Source of the DNA: Candidatus Alistipes excrementipullorum | GTDB lineage: Bacteria > Bacteroidota > Bacteroidia > Bacteroidales > Rikenellaceae | Assembly (NCBI GenBank): GCA_019113665.1 | Contig: DXGW01000083.1 | Location: 1-9,855 of the forward strand | Length of the DNA: 9,855 nt | Direction of reading: 5' to 3' | Shown here: positions 1 to 6,632 of the stretch, piece after piece | Position numbering within the stretch: position 1 is the first letter of the stretch | How the letters are laid out: each line of letters opens with the position of its first letter | Translations under genes and position numbers: made by a program | The notes under the pieces: generated by a model | The model's database searches: none | Told to the model about the DNA's origin: nothing | The model's input: only the letters and a program-made list of their open reading frames with translations

Positions 1-486
1 GGTTTCAACAACGAGTTCACCATCGGTCCGGTCAGCGTGTCGTTCCTGCTGCAGTGGAGCTACGGCAACGACATCATGAACGCCAACCGCATATATCTCG
101 AAGGAAACGTCACCAACCGTCCGCTGCTCAACCAGTTCAAGAGCTATGCCGACCGTTGGACCGAGGACAACCCCGACAGCAAACTCTTCCGTGCGGGAGG
201 AGCAGGGCCTACGGGCTATTACAGTTCGCGTACGCTCGAGGACGGATCGTTCCTGCGTCTGGCGAACGCCAACATCACCTATACGTTCCCGTCGAAGATA
301 TGCAAGGCTCTGAAGATGCAGAACCTGAGCGTGTATGTATCGGGACAGAACCTTTGGGTATGGACCAGGTACAGCGGCATGGATCCCGAGGTTTCGGTAC
401 GCAACACGGCTCTTACTCCCGGATTCGACTATTCGGCCTATCCGCGTGCCAGAACGTTCGTTTTTGGCGTCAAGGCGACATTCTAA
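1..486 (+). CDS. SusC/RagA-family TonB-dependent outer-membrane transporter, C-terminal fragment
   Basis: The reading frame is open from base 1 and ends at TAA 484-486, leaving the last 161 residues of a protein that begins upstream of the window. Family knowledge: SusC proteins are outer-membrane beta-barrels of roughly 1000 residues that import oligosaccharides using TonB energy, with SusD as a lid. What is seen: alternating beta-strand-like segments; the typical C-terminal stretch LSVYVSGQNLWVWTRYSGMD followed by PEVS; DGSFLRLANANITYTFP; and a terminal barrel strand RTFVFGVKATF ending in an aromatic residue, as outer-membrane barrels do. A SusD gene follows 13 bp later, the normal SusC-SusD order. 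The plug domain, signal peptide and any carboxypeptidase-regulatory-like N-terminal domain lie outside the window, so substrate cannot be judged. Family assignment is secure. Confidence 0.95.
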   Translation, partial: GFNNEFTIGPVSVSFLLQWSYGNDIMNANRIYLEGNVTNRPLLNQFKSYADRWTEDNPDSKLFRAGGAGPTGYYSSRTLEDGSFLRLANANITYTFPSKICKALKMQNLSVYVSGQNLWVWTRYSGMDPEVSVRNTALTPGFDYSAYPRARTFVFGVKATF

Positions 487-499
487 CCAATAAAAGACT

Positions 500-2125
500 A
501 TGATTATGAGAATTATAAGATATATGTTTGTTTCGTTGTCGCTCCTGATCCTTTCCGGCTGCAACTTCCTCGATCTCGAGCCGCAGGATTTCGTGAACAA
601 CGACGAATACTACAATACGGAGGAGGACCTGCAGGCCGCACTGAACGGAATATATTCCGAACTTGCGAGCGGCAATCTCTACAAGTCGTATTTCATCGGC
701 CGTGCCGGTCTCGATGCGGACCAGGGCTACCAGCAGCGTGACGGTGATGCCAAGACGCTGGGCGAATACTATGTCGTGGCCACCGATATCAAGGTTTTGA
801 GCATCTGGCAGACGCTCTACCGCGGTATCAACAATGCCAACATACTCTTGGCCAACGTGGACAAGGAGAGTATCGACATCGAGCTGTCCGAACGCCAGCG
901 CATCAAGGGCGAGGCGCTCTTCCTGCGTGCCTATTTCTATTTCCTGCTTGTCCAGAACTGGGGCGACGTACCCTATATCACCGTTCCGACCGAAGGGGCC
1001 AAGCCGGAGGAGATACAGATAGCCCGCACCCCGGCGCTCGAGGTTTACGACCACATTATCTCCGACATGAACGCGGCTTTGCCGTATGTCAAGCAGATCG
1101 ACGAGTTGGGCTATGGCGGCAAGGTTTCGCAGTCGGCCATACACGGCATACTTGCCCGCGTGCATCTCTATGTTGCGGGCGAACCCTACAACCGTACGGA
1201 GGACTATGCCCTTGCGCGCAGGCATGCATGGGAGGTTATTTCGTCGAACAAGCACAAGCTCAACCCCGACTTCCAGCAGATTTTCATCAACTACGCCCAG
1301 GATATATACGATATCGGCGAGAGTATCTGGGAGGTTGAGTTCTACGGCAACGGTACCGGTCTCTACGCTCAGCTGGGCGGATATGTCGGCGGCACCAACG
1401 GTATCCGCAACAGTTCGGAGAAGAACAATGTCGGTTATACCTACGACTATGTCAACGCTACCAAGTTCGCGTACGATCTCTACAAGACGGTCAACTCCAA
1501 GACCGACATACGCCGTGACCTGACCATCGCGCCGTTCAAGTATTCGACCCCGTCGGGCAGTACCGTCAACGATGCTCCGGACAAGGTCAACTGGTCGTCG
1601 ACGCAGATTTTCAACCGCAATGCCGGCAAGTTCCGCCGCGAGTACGAGATATTGTTCCCCAAGCACAAGAGCTATACGCCGACCAACTTCCCGTTGTTGC
1701 GTTACGCCGATGTCCTGCTGATGTTTGCCGAGGCCGACAACGAGGTGAACCACGGGCCTACGGTCGAGGCTTACAATGCCGTCAACCAGGTTGTCCGCCG
1801 CGGTTTCGGCGAGGATCCGCTGACTCCGAATGCCGATTACGACTGGGAGGGCATGGATTACGATTCGTTCAAGTCCGAGATCCGCAACGAGCGAGCCCGC
1901 GAGCTCTGTTTCGAGGCCCTGCGCAAACGCGATCTCGTGCGTTGGGGCATCTTCGTCGAGCAGATGAAGCGCTGTCTGGCCGATGCGCAGGCGGCTCCGA
2001 CGTTCAACGACCTTAACCATGCGATCGATACCTACTCCAATGCGAGCGAGCGTGATGTCGTATGGCCGATCCCGAGCTACGAAATGGGCCTGAATCCCAA
2101 ACTTACGCAGAATACAGGCTGGTAG
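500..2125 (+). CDS. SusD/RagB-family nutrient-uptake outer-membrane lipoprotein
   Basis: This 541-residue protein is the surface glycan-binding partner of the SusC transporter encoded just upstream. Seen: a lipoprotein signal peptide with lipobox LSGC, the acylated Cys being residue 21, followed by NFLDLEPQDF, which is typical of mature SusD starts. The N-terminal SusD-like region (about residues 22-210) has the usual helical, TPR-like character (YRGINNANILLANVDK; GEALFLRAYFYFLLVQNWGD). The C-terminal SusD_RagB region (about 330-541) includes FPLLRYADVLLMFAEADNEV, RNERARELCFEALRKRDLVRWG and the family ending NPKLTQNTGW. The length is normal for the family. The start at 500 is chosen because it gives a full signal peptide; ATG 506, two codons on, is an equal alternative and no clear Shine-Dalgarno decides between them. 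The gene ends in tandem stops, TAG 2123-2125 then TAA 2126-2128. A DUF5017 gene follows after 26 bp. Confidence 0.96.
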   Translation: MIMRIIRYMFVSLSLLILSGCNFLDLEPQDFVNNDEYYNTEEDLQAALNGIYSELASGNLYKSYFIGRAGLDADQGYQQRDGDAKTLGEYYVVATDIKVLSIWQTLYRGINNANILLANVDKESIDIELSERQRIKGEALFLRAYFYFLLVQNWGDVPYITVPTEGAKPEEIQIARTPALEVYDHIISDMNAALPYVKQIDELGYGGKVSQSAIHGILARVHLYVAGEPYNRTEDYALARRHAWEVISSNKHKLNPDFQQIFINYAQDIYDIGESIWEVEFYGNGTGLYAQLGGYVGGTNGIRNSSEKNNVGYTYDYVNATKFAYDLYKTVNSKTDIRRDLTIAPFKYSTPSGSTVNDAPDKVNWSSTQIFNRNAGKFRREYEILFPKHKSYTPTNFPLLRYADVLLMFAEADNEVNHGPTVEAYNAVNQVVRRGFGEDPLTPNADYDWEGMDYDSFKSEIRNERARELCFEALRKRDLVRWGIFVEQMKRCLADAQAAPTFNDLNHAIDTYSNASERDVVWPIPSYEMGLNPKLTQNTGW

Positions 2126-2151
2126 TAAAATCCATAAACAAGCGAAAGATT

Positions 2152-3126
2152 ATGAAAACGATAAACAAATGGTTGTGCATGGCGGCGCTGCTTCTCTCCG
2201 CGCCGTCCTGCCAGAAACTCGAAGATGTCGCCGCTCCCGAGTTCGGTTTTGAGATAGAGAACGAGACCATCAGGGTCGGCGAACCGGTGAGATTCGTGTT
2301 TACGGGAACTCCTGACATCATCTCGTTCTATTCGGGCGAGTTCGGCTGCGACTACGACTACCGTAACGGACGTGTTGTAAAGCCGGAATACGGAGTGTCG
2401 TTCGAATTCCAGCTCCGTGACGGTACGCAGGAGAACCAGACGAGCATACTGCTTTCGACGAAGATGCCCGATGACATGAGTTCGCTGACTACCGACATCA
2501 TCGAATCGGACGCATTCGACTGGAAGGACATCACCGACAAGTTCTCAATTTTGAGGGTGGCCGATCCCGACCGCCGCGACTACGAGTATGCCGGTCTGGG
2601 CAATATATCGGAGTATATCGACCAGTCCAAGTCCACGACCAAGATGGTTTTTGCCGTGCGCTATACCACGCTCAACCAGTCGATCTACGGAGGAGGCGGT
2701 ATTGTGCGCTACCGTTACTTTACGCTCAAGACAATCGTCAACGGCGAGGAATCGGTCTATCTCGAACACCCGCAGTTCGGGTGGCAGCTTGTCTCTACGC
2801 CCAACAAGCAGGAGGGACGTTCGGCCATCTACGCCGACGCCACGCCTCCCTACGTGCAGCTTCGCAACGGCTGGGGCGGCGAGCACACCACCAACGATAC
2901 GCGTGACTACGGCATCTCGCAGGCCATCGAGATCTCGAACGGCGAGATGGACCTCGGCCCCGACAAGTCGATTCCGATCCGCGGCGTCAACGACGTGGTC
3001 ATGAAGAGCTACGAGTACACCTATGACAAACCTGGAACGTACAACATTGCATTCGTAGCCAAGAACATCAATATCAACGGTGAAAAGAGCGTTGTTCTGC
3101 ATAAAACCATAACAGTTGAGGAATGA
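2152..3126 (+). CDS. DUF5017-domain lipoprotein, probable surface glycan-binding protein
   Basis: A 324-residue lipoprotein. The signal peptide MKTINKWLCMAALLLSAPSC has its acylatable Cys at residue 20. The frame is open back to 2062, but ATG 2152 is chosen because it begins this signal peptide and lies after the susD stop. The start of the mature part, IRVGEPVRFVFTGTPDIISF followed by YSGEFGCDYDYRNG, matches what I know of DUF5017, a beta-sandwich domain found in Bacteroidetes PUL proteins. The rest is predicted beta-rich, ends in a strand-like segment (TYNIAFVAKNININGEKSVV) resembling a PKD/Ig-type edge, and has no recognisable catalytic motif. Its place directly after SusCD, where SusE/SusF-type surface glycan-binding proteins usually sit, makes glycan capture the likely role; this is inference. 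The stop overlaps the next start by 4 bp (ATGA at 3123-3126), suggesting translational coupling to the glycosidase gene. Confidence 0.85.
   Translation: MKTINKWLCMAALLLSAPSCQKLEDVAAPEFGFEIENETIRVGEPVRFVFTGTPDIISFYSGEFGCDYDYRNGRVVKPEYGVSFEFQLRDGTQENQTSILLSTKMPDDMSSLTTDIIESDAFDWKDITDKFSILRVADPDRRDYEYAGLGNISEYIDQSKSTTKMVFAVRYTTLNQSIYGGGGIVRYRYFTLKTIVNGEESVYLEHPQFGWQLVSTPNKQEGRSAIYADATPPYVQLRNGWGGEHTTNDTRDYGISQAIEISNGEMDLGPDKSIPIRGVNDVVMKSYEYTYDKPGTYNIAFVAKNININGEKSVVLHKTITVEE
3123..3126 (+). other. ATGA start/stop overlap between DUF5017 and glycosidase genes
   Basis: The ATG of the glycosidase (3123-3125) and the TGA of the DUF5017 gene (3124-3126) share bases. Such a 4-bp overlap normally means translational coupling and supports one operon. 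Confidence 0.9.
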
Positions 3127-5219
3127 GAATCTTAAAGACATGCCTGACAGCCTTGCTGGCGTTGCTCTGTACGGCCGGCTTTTCCCAGAAGCGCATAGAC
3201 GTAGGTGCTGAAATATGGATTGAGCCCGGCCAAAGCCGCGAGGACATAGATGGCTGGTTCCGTCTGGCGGCCGACAACAAGATGTTGTCGGCACGCCTGT
3301 TCCTCATGTGGAACTACATCGAGACCGCTCCCGGTAAGTTCGACTTCACGCTGTACGACTATGCGTTCGATGCCGCCGAACGATACGGTGTCACCATCGA
3401 GCCTACGTTGTGCGCGATACACGGCCCTGTATTTTACAGCGGCAAGTTTGCCGGCCGGCCGCAGTTCAACGAACTCTTCACCGACCGCGGGGTGATGGCT
3501 CATGCCGCCGACTACATCAGGGAGTGCGTGACCCGATACCGCGACCGTAAGGCTTTGGGCTGCTGGTGGGTGCTGAACGAGCCGAGGCGTTTCGACGCCA
3601 CGTCGCCGCTGGCAACCGAGTTCCTGCGTGAATGGGCTGCCGCCAAATACGGCTCGATCGAGGAGGTGAACCGCGCGTGGATAACCGACTACGAGAGCTT
3701 CGACGACATATGCTACAATCCGTTGTGGACTACGGGCGACTATTTCTACTGGCCCGTGCCGTGCGTGGACTGGTATCAGGTGCAGCGGGATTTCCTGACT
3801 TTCAACCTGCGCTGGATCCATGACTGCATACGCCTCTATGACAAGACGACGCCCGTTACGATGAATCCGGCGAATGTCTTCGAGTCGGCGCATCAGTATG
3901 ACCTGCCCTCCTACAGCGATATTTTCGACATATACGGAGCTTCGATGCATGCATCGTGGCAGCTGCGCTTCCTCGACCGAGAGCAGTACGGATATGCCGT
4001 TGCCGGCATCTCCGACATGCTGAAGGCGCATGCGCCCGGCGGCCGTTTCTGGGTCAGCGAACTGCAGGGCGGCAACAACATCTTCAGCGGGCGCACGCCC
4101 ATGTGTCCCGATTCGCTCGATCTGGCCCAGTGGGTGTGGACCGGCATAGGCAGCGGAGCGCGCAAGGTAATCTACTGGGCGCTTAACTACCGCCGTCAGG
4201 GTATCGAGGCCGGCGAATGGGGCCTGTTCGGGTTCCGCGGCGAGGAGACCGACCGTTCGCGTGTCACGCGGGCCATGAACGAGACCCTGCAGAGCCATGC
4301 CGACTTCTTCGCCGACTCTGAACCGTGCCCCGACAATGTCACGCTGTTGGTAAGCCCCGAGACCATGCGTCTGCTTCTGCATATACAGGCTCACAAGGCC
4401 GGCGAGCCGCTGTTCAACGCCGATGCGCATGTCAAGTCGGTGATGATGTGGTATGTGGCCCTGTCGGAATGCGGCATAAGGCCGCAGATGAGCTATCTGC
4501 GGGCCTATCCGTGGGAGCAGCGCGGCAAGGGTGACGTGGTTGTCTTGACGTCGGCCATAGGCGTGCCCGACGATGTCGTGGAACGCATGGAGAAGTTCGT
4601 CGAGCGCGGCGGCTTCCTCGTTTGCGAGGGCCTGAGCGGACTGTATGACGAGTATGAGGTATGTACCCCGCAGACCGGGTTCAGCATGGAACGCCTTCTG
4701 GGTGGTGTGTTCGAGGATATACGCTATCGCGAGCGCGAAAACATGTTCGTCCTCGACGGTGTGGGCGAGGTGCGCGGCTTCAGATGGAAACCTGTTTTGC
4801 GTCCGACAGCCGAGACGGCATCACCGTTCGGCCGCGGCGACGAGGGCGTCTGTGCACTGCGCAACCGTATCGGTTCCGGCGAGGTCGTGTGGATAGCGCC
4901 TTCGGTGGCGTTGTCGGCGCTCGACCGCAACTCGACCGACGAACTTTCGGCCTTGTGCGAATCCATTTTGCCTGAAAAGTCCGCGCCGTTCGGCTTTGCA
5001 AAACGTGCTCCGGGCATGTTGATGCGCGTGCTGTGCAACGGCGGGCGTTACGTTACGGTGGTTACCAACAACCGCAAGACCGAGGGTCGTGTGCGGATCG
5101 AGGCACCCGAAGGGCTCGTGCCGAATGTCATATTCGGAGATGCGGCCGTCGGACGTCGCGGTGACGTGCGGCTCCAGGGACGCGGAACGGTAGTGATTTT
5201 ATGGAAAAACAAGTTATGA
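3123..5219 (+). CDS. Secreted GH42-like (clan GH-A) glycoside hydrolase, possible beta-galactosidase
   Basis: A 698-residue enzyme with an N-terminal signal peptide ending near GFSQ (about residue 22), so probably periplasmic or exported. The catalytic (beta/alpha)8 barrel spans about residues 28-400: it opens with a GH42-like start (SREDIDGWFRLAADNKMLSA, then RLFLMWNYIETAPGKFDF). The likely acid/base is E153 in WWVLNEP and the likely nucleophile E313 in WVSELQGGNN; the ~160-residue spacing suits GH42. From about 400 a GH42 middle-domain-like region follows (VTLLVSPETMRLLLHIQ; VVVLTSAIGVPDDVVERMEK), and from about 630 a small beta domain (MLMRVLCNGGRYVTVVTNN). Length is typical of GH42. The surroundings of both glutamates differ from those of classical GH42, so another clan GH-A family (for example GH164 or GH165) is possible. 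Start ATG overlaps the preceding stop, and stop TGA overlaps the next start. Confidence 0.85.
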   Translation: MRILKTCLTALLALLCTAGFSQKRIDVGAEIWIEPGQSREDIDGWFRLAADNKMLSARLFLMWNYIETAPGKFDFTLYDYAFDAAERYGVTIEPTLCAIHGPVFYSGKFAGRPQFNELFTDRGVMAHAADYIRECVTRYRDRKALGCWWVLNEPRRFDATSPLATEFLREWAAAKYGSIEEVNRAWITDYESFDDICYNPLWTTGDYFYWPVPCVDWYQVQRDFLTFNLRWIHDCIRLYDKTTPVTMNPANVFESAHQYDLPSYSDIFDIYGASMHASWQLRFLDREQYGYAVAGISDMLKAHAPGGRFWVSELQGGNNIFSGRTPMCPDSLDLAQWVWTGIGSGARKVIYWALNYRRQGIEAGEWGLFGFRGEETDRSRVTRAMNETLQSHADFFADSEPCPDNVTLLVSPETMRLLLHIQAHKAGEPLFNADAHVKSVMMWYVALSECGIRPQMSYLRAYPWEQRGKGDVVVLTSAIGVPDDVVERMEKFVERGGFLVCEGLSGLYDEYEVCTPQTGFSMERLLGGVFEDIRYRERENMFVLDGVGEVRGFRWKPVLRPTAETASPFGRGDEGVCALRNRIGSGEVVWIAPSVALSALDRNSTDELSALCESILPEKSAPFGFAKRAPGMLMRVLCNGGRYVTVVTNNRKTEGRVRIEAPEGLVPNVIFGDAAVGRRGDVRLQGRGTVVILWKNKL
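5216..5219 (+). other. ATGA start/stop overlap between glycosidase and LRR genes
   Basis: The start codon at 5216-5218 overlaps the TGA at 5217-5219 of the glycosidase gene. This is the second such overlap in the operon and helps decide the LRR start. Confidence 0.8.
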
Positions 5220-6427
5220 AAACGAAGATATTGACCGCATTGTTTGCGGTGCTGGCAATAGCCTGCTACGGCCAGCGTCCGGCCGTTACCTTTACCACGT
5301 CGTTCGAAAAGGGCAGGACCATGAACATGCAGATGCGCCTGTCGTATCCCGATGTGGTATATGTCGATTGGGGAGACGGCCATCAGCAGCGATATCCGGT
5401 GCTGGACAAGACCACCGACATTGCAGGTGTGGTCGCAGGCCCGACCGTGAAGATCTACTCCAGCGACCTTACCTATCTGGACTGCACTTCATGCGGCATT
5501 ACCGAGATCGACGTGACCCGTGCCAGGGGCCTGCAACAGCTGTATGCATCGAAGAATGCCATCTCGTCGATCGACGTGTCGGGCAATACGCGCCTTGTAA
5601 GGCTCGGCCTGAACTTCAACCGCATATCGTCGCTCGACCTGAGCCGCAACAAGTCGCTGACGGGACTCTACCTGCTCAACAACGCGTTGAGTTCGCGCAG
5701 CCTCGACCGCATGTTCGGCGAGATCGCGCAGCGGAAGAAGCCCGATGAGAATGTCAATCTGCGAATATCGGGCAATCCCGGGGCTCTTGTCTGCAATACC
5801 GCTGCGGCTGTGGCCAAGAACTGGACGGTCGATGTACAGGGCGACGGTTCCGGCGGCGGTGTTGTGACACTGACCACGACCCGCGGCGTGGGCGAGGAGT
5901 TTTTCCTCGAGGTCAGGACATCGGGAACGAGTTCCGTCTCGGTCGATTTCGGCGGCGGCGAGGTGTCGTATCCGACTTCGTCCAAGAGTTCGAAGATCGT
6001 CGGCCGTATAGAGGCTGGCAATACGGTCCGCATCTATGCCGACGATCTGATCTACCTGGGGTGCGAGCGTGACGGCCTTACTTCGGTTGACGTTTCGCAG
6101 ATACGTGAGTTGCAGCAGCTCTATTGCGGCTGGAACGAACTGACCTCCATCGACGTTTCGAACAACAACAAGCTTCGCCGTCTGGGAGCCTCCGACAACC
6201 GTATCACGGGCCTTGTACTCGACAATCACCCCTTCATTTCGGGACTTTACCTGCAGAACAACATGATGCAGGGCGATGCTCTCGACCGGCTTTTCAAGCA
6301 GGTGCCGCGCCGCAGCCGCAAGGAGGACAAGGTCAACCTGAGGGTTACGGGCAATCCCGGTGCGGGGTCGTGCAATGCCGGCATTGCCGAAAACAAGAAC
6401 TGGACCGTGGACATACTCAACAGGTAA
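5216..6427 (+). CDS. Secreted leucine-rich-repeat protein with two tandem ~190-residue units
   Basis: A 403-residue protein. ATG 5216 is preferred over the in-frame ATG 5201 because it gives the clean signal peptide MKTKILTALFAVLAIACYGQ and an ATGA overlap with the glycosidase stop. Cleavage near CYG|Q is likely; lipidation at Cys17 is possible but the lipobox (AIAC) is poor. The mature protein is two homologous units, about residues 24-209 and 217-403, joined by a Gly/Ser linker (DGSGGG). Each has a beta-rich head (VDWGDG at 50-55; VDFGGGE at 243-249), then 21-residue LRRs of the L..L...N.I..IDVS.N type (from 85, 106, 127, 148 and 278, 299, 320, 341), then a shared tail: LDRMFGEI / LDRLFKQV, NLRISGNPGA / NLRVTGNPGA, KNWTVDV / KNWTVDI. 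Equivalent positions are 193 residues apart. LRRs of this kind bind proteins or glycans; no catalytic motif is seen. Its role in the PUL is unknown to me; surface adhesion or ligand capture is a guess. Confidence 0.85.
   Translation: MKTKILTALFAVLAIACYGQRPAVTFTTSFEKGRTMNMQMRLSYPDVVYVDWGDGHQQRYPVLDKTTDIAGVVAGPTVKIYSSDLTYLDCTSCGITEIDVTRARGLQQLYASKNAISSIDVSGNTRLVRLGLNFNRISSLDLSRNKSLTGLYLLNNALSSRSLDRMFGEIAQRKKPDENVNLRISGNPGALVCNTAAAVAKNWTVDVQGDGSGGGVVTLTTTRGVGEEFFLEVRTSGTSSVSVDFGGGEVSYPTSSKSSKIVGRIEAGNTVRIYADDLIYLGCERDGLTSVDVSQIRELQQLYCGWNELTSIDVSNNNKLRRLGASDNRITGLVLDNHPFISGLYLQNNMMQGDALDRLFKQVPRRSRKEDKVNLRVTGNPGAGSCNAGIAENKNWTVDILNR
5285..6424 (+). repeat. Internal protein-level duplication within the LRR gene
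   Basis: Two in-frame units (about 5285-5842 and 5864-6424) encode alignable proteins with equivalent positions 579 bp (193 codons) apart: VDWGDG against VDFGGG, three matching 21-residue LRRs, LDR.F, NLR..GNPGA and KNWTVD. The DNA has clearly diverged, so this is an old duplication and not a fresh tandem repeat. Confidence 0.85.
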
Positions 6428-6472
6428 CACACAGAACACACATATACTAACCAAACAGAACTGTTAAGCATT

Positions 6473-6619
6473 ATGAAACGAAATTATCTTTCCGTGTACG
6501 TTTCCCCGCAGTTGGGGACGTACCGTATCATGCCCGAACGCGGCTTTGCCGTCAGCGGAGACGAGTCCGGCTCGTCGCTCGAAGATGTTGAAGACGAAAC
6601 TATCGACAATTGGATTTAA
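6473..6619 (+). CDS. Small 48-residue protein preceding the fimbrillin/FISUMP gene
   Basis: ATG 6473 to TAA 6617-6619 encodes 48 residues. It starts MKRNYLSVYVSPQLGTYRIM, continues PERGFAVSG, and ends in an acidic tail rich in D, E and S (about 10 acidic residues in the last 20) closing with TIDNWI. There is no signal peptide, Cys or membrane segment. The basic aromatic start, central ERGFA.S motif and acidic tail resemble short unannotated ORFs that I recall in front of fimbrillin-type lipoprotein genes in Alistipes and relatives; this is from memory and not checked. It lies 45 bp after the LRR gene and 13 bp before the lipoprotein gene, filling what would otherwise be a 205-bp gap. Function unknown; a leader peptide, chaperone or secretion partner for the downstream lipoprotein are guesses. 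Confidence 0.65.
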   Translation: MKRNYLSVYVSPQLGTYRIMPERGFAVSGDESGSSLEDVEDETIDNWI

Positions 6620-6632
6620 AAGAGCGGAGACC

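Noticed and set aside
470..2020. Long antisense frame (516 codons) opposite susD
   Set aside because: It mirrors the codon bias of susD, shows no recognisable domain, and its translation is a low-complexity mix of V, L, R and D typical of antisense shadows in GC-rich genes.
2062..2151. Upstream extension of the DUF5017 gene to 2062
   Set aside because: It would overlap susD by 64 bp and bury the lipoprotein signal peptide that starts at 2152.
3132..4430. Long antisense frame (432 codons) opposite the glycosidase
   Set aside because: The + strand frame carries a signal peptide, both catalytic glutamates and the full domain order; the antisense frame has none of these.
5489..6454. Antisense frame (321 codons) opposite the LRR gene
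   Set aside because: It is a shadow of the duplicated LRR coding sequence with no independent support.
6428..6472. Promoter or terminator between the LRR gene and the small peptide gene
   Set aside because: The 45 bp are A/C-rich with no hairpin plus T-run and no match to a Bacteroides -33/-7 promoter pattern.
6546..6632. Upstream extension of the fimbrillin/FISUMP gene to 6546
   Set aside because: It overlaps the 48-residue ORF and places a charged tail before a clear lipoprotein signal peptide starting at 6633.
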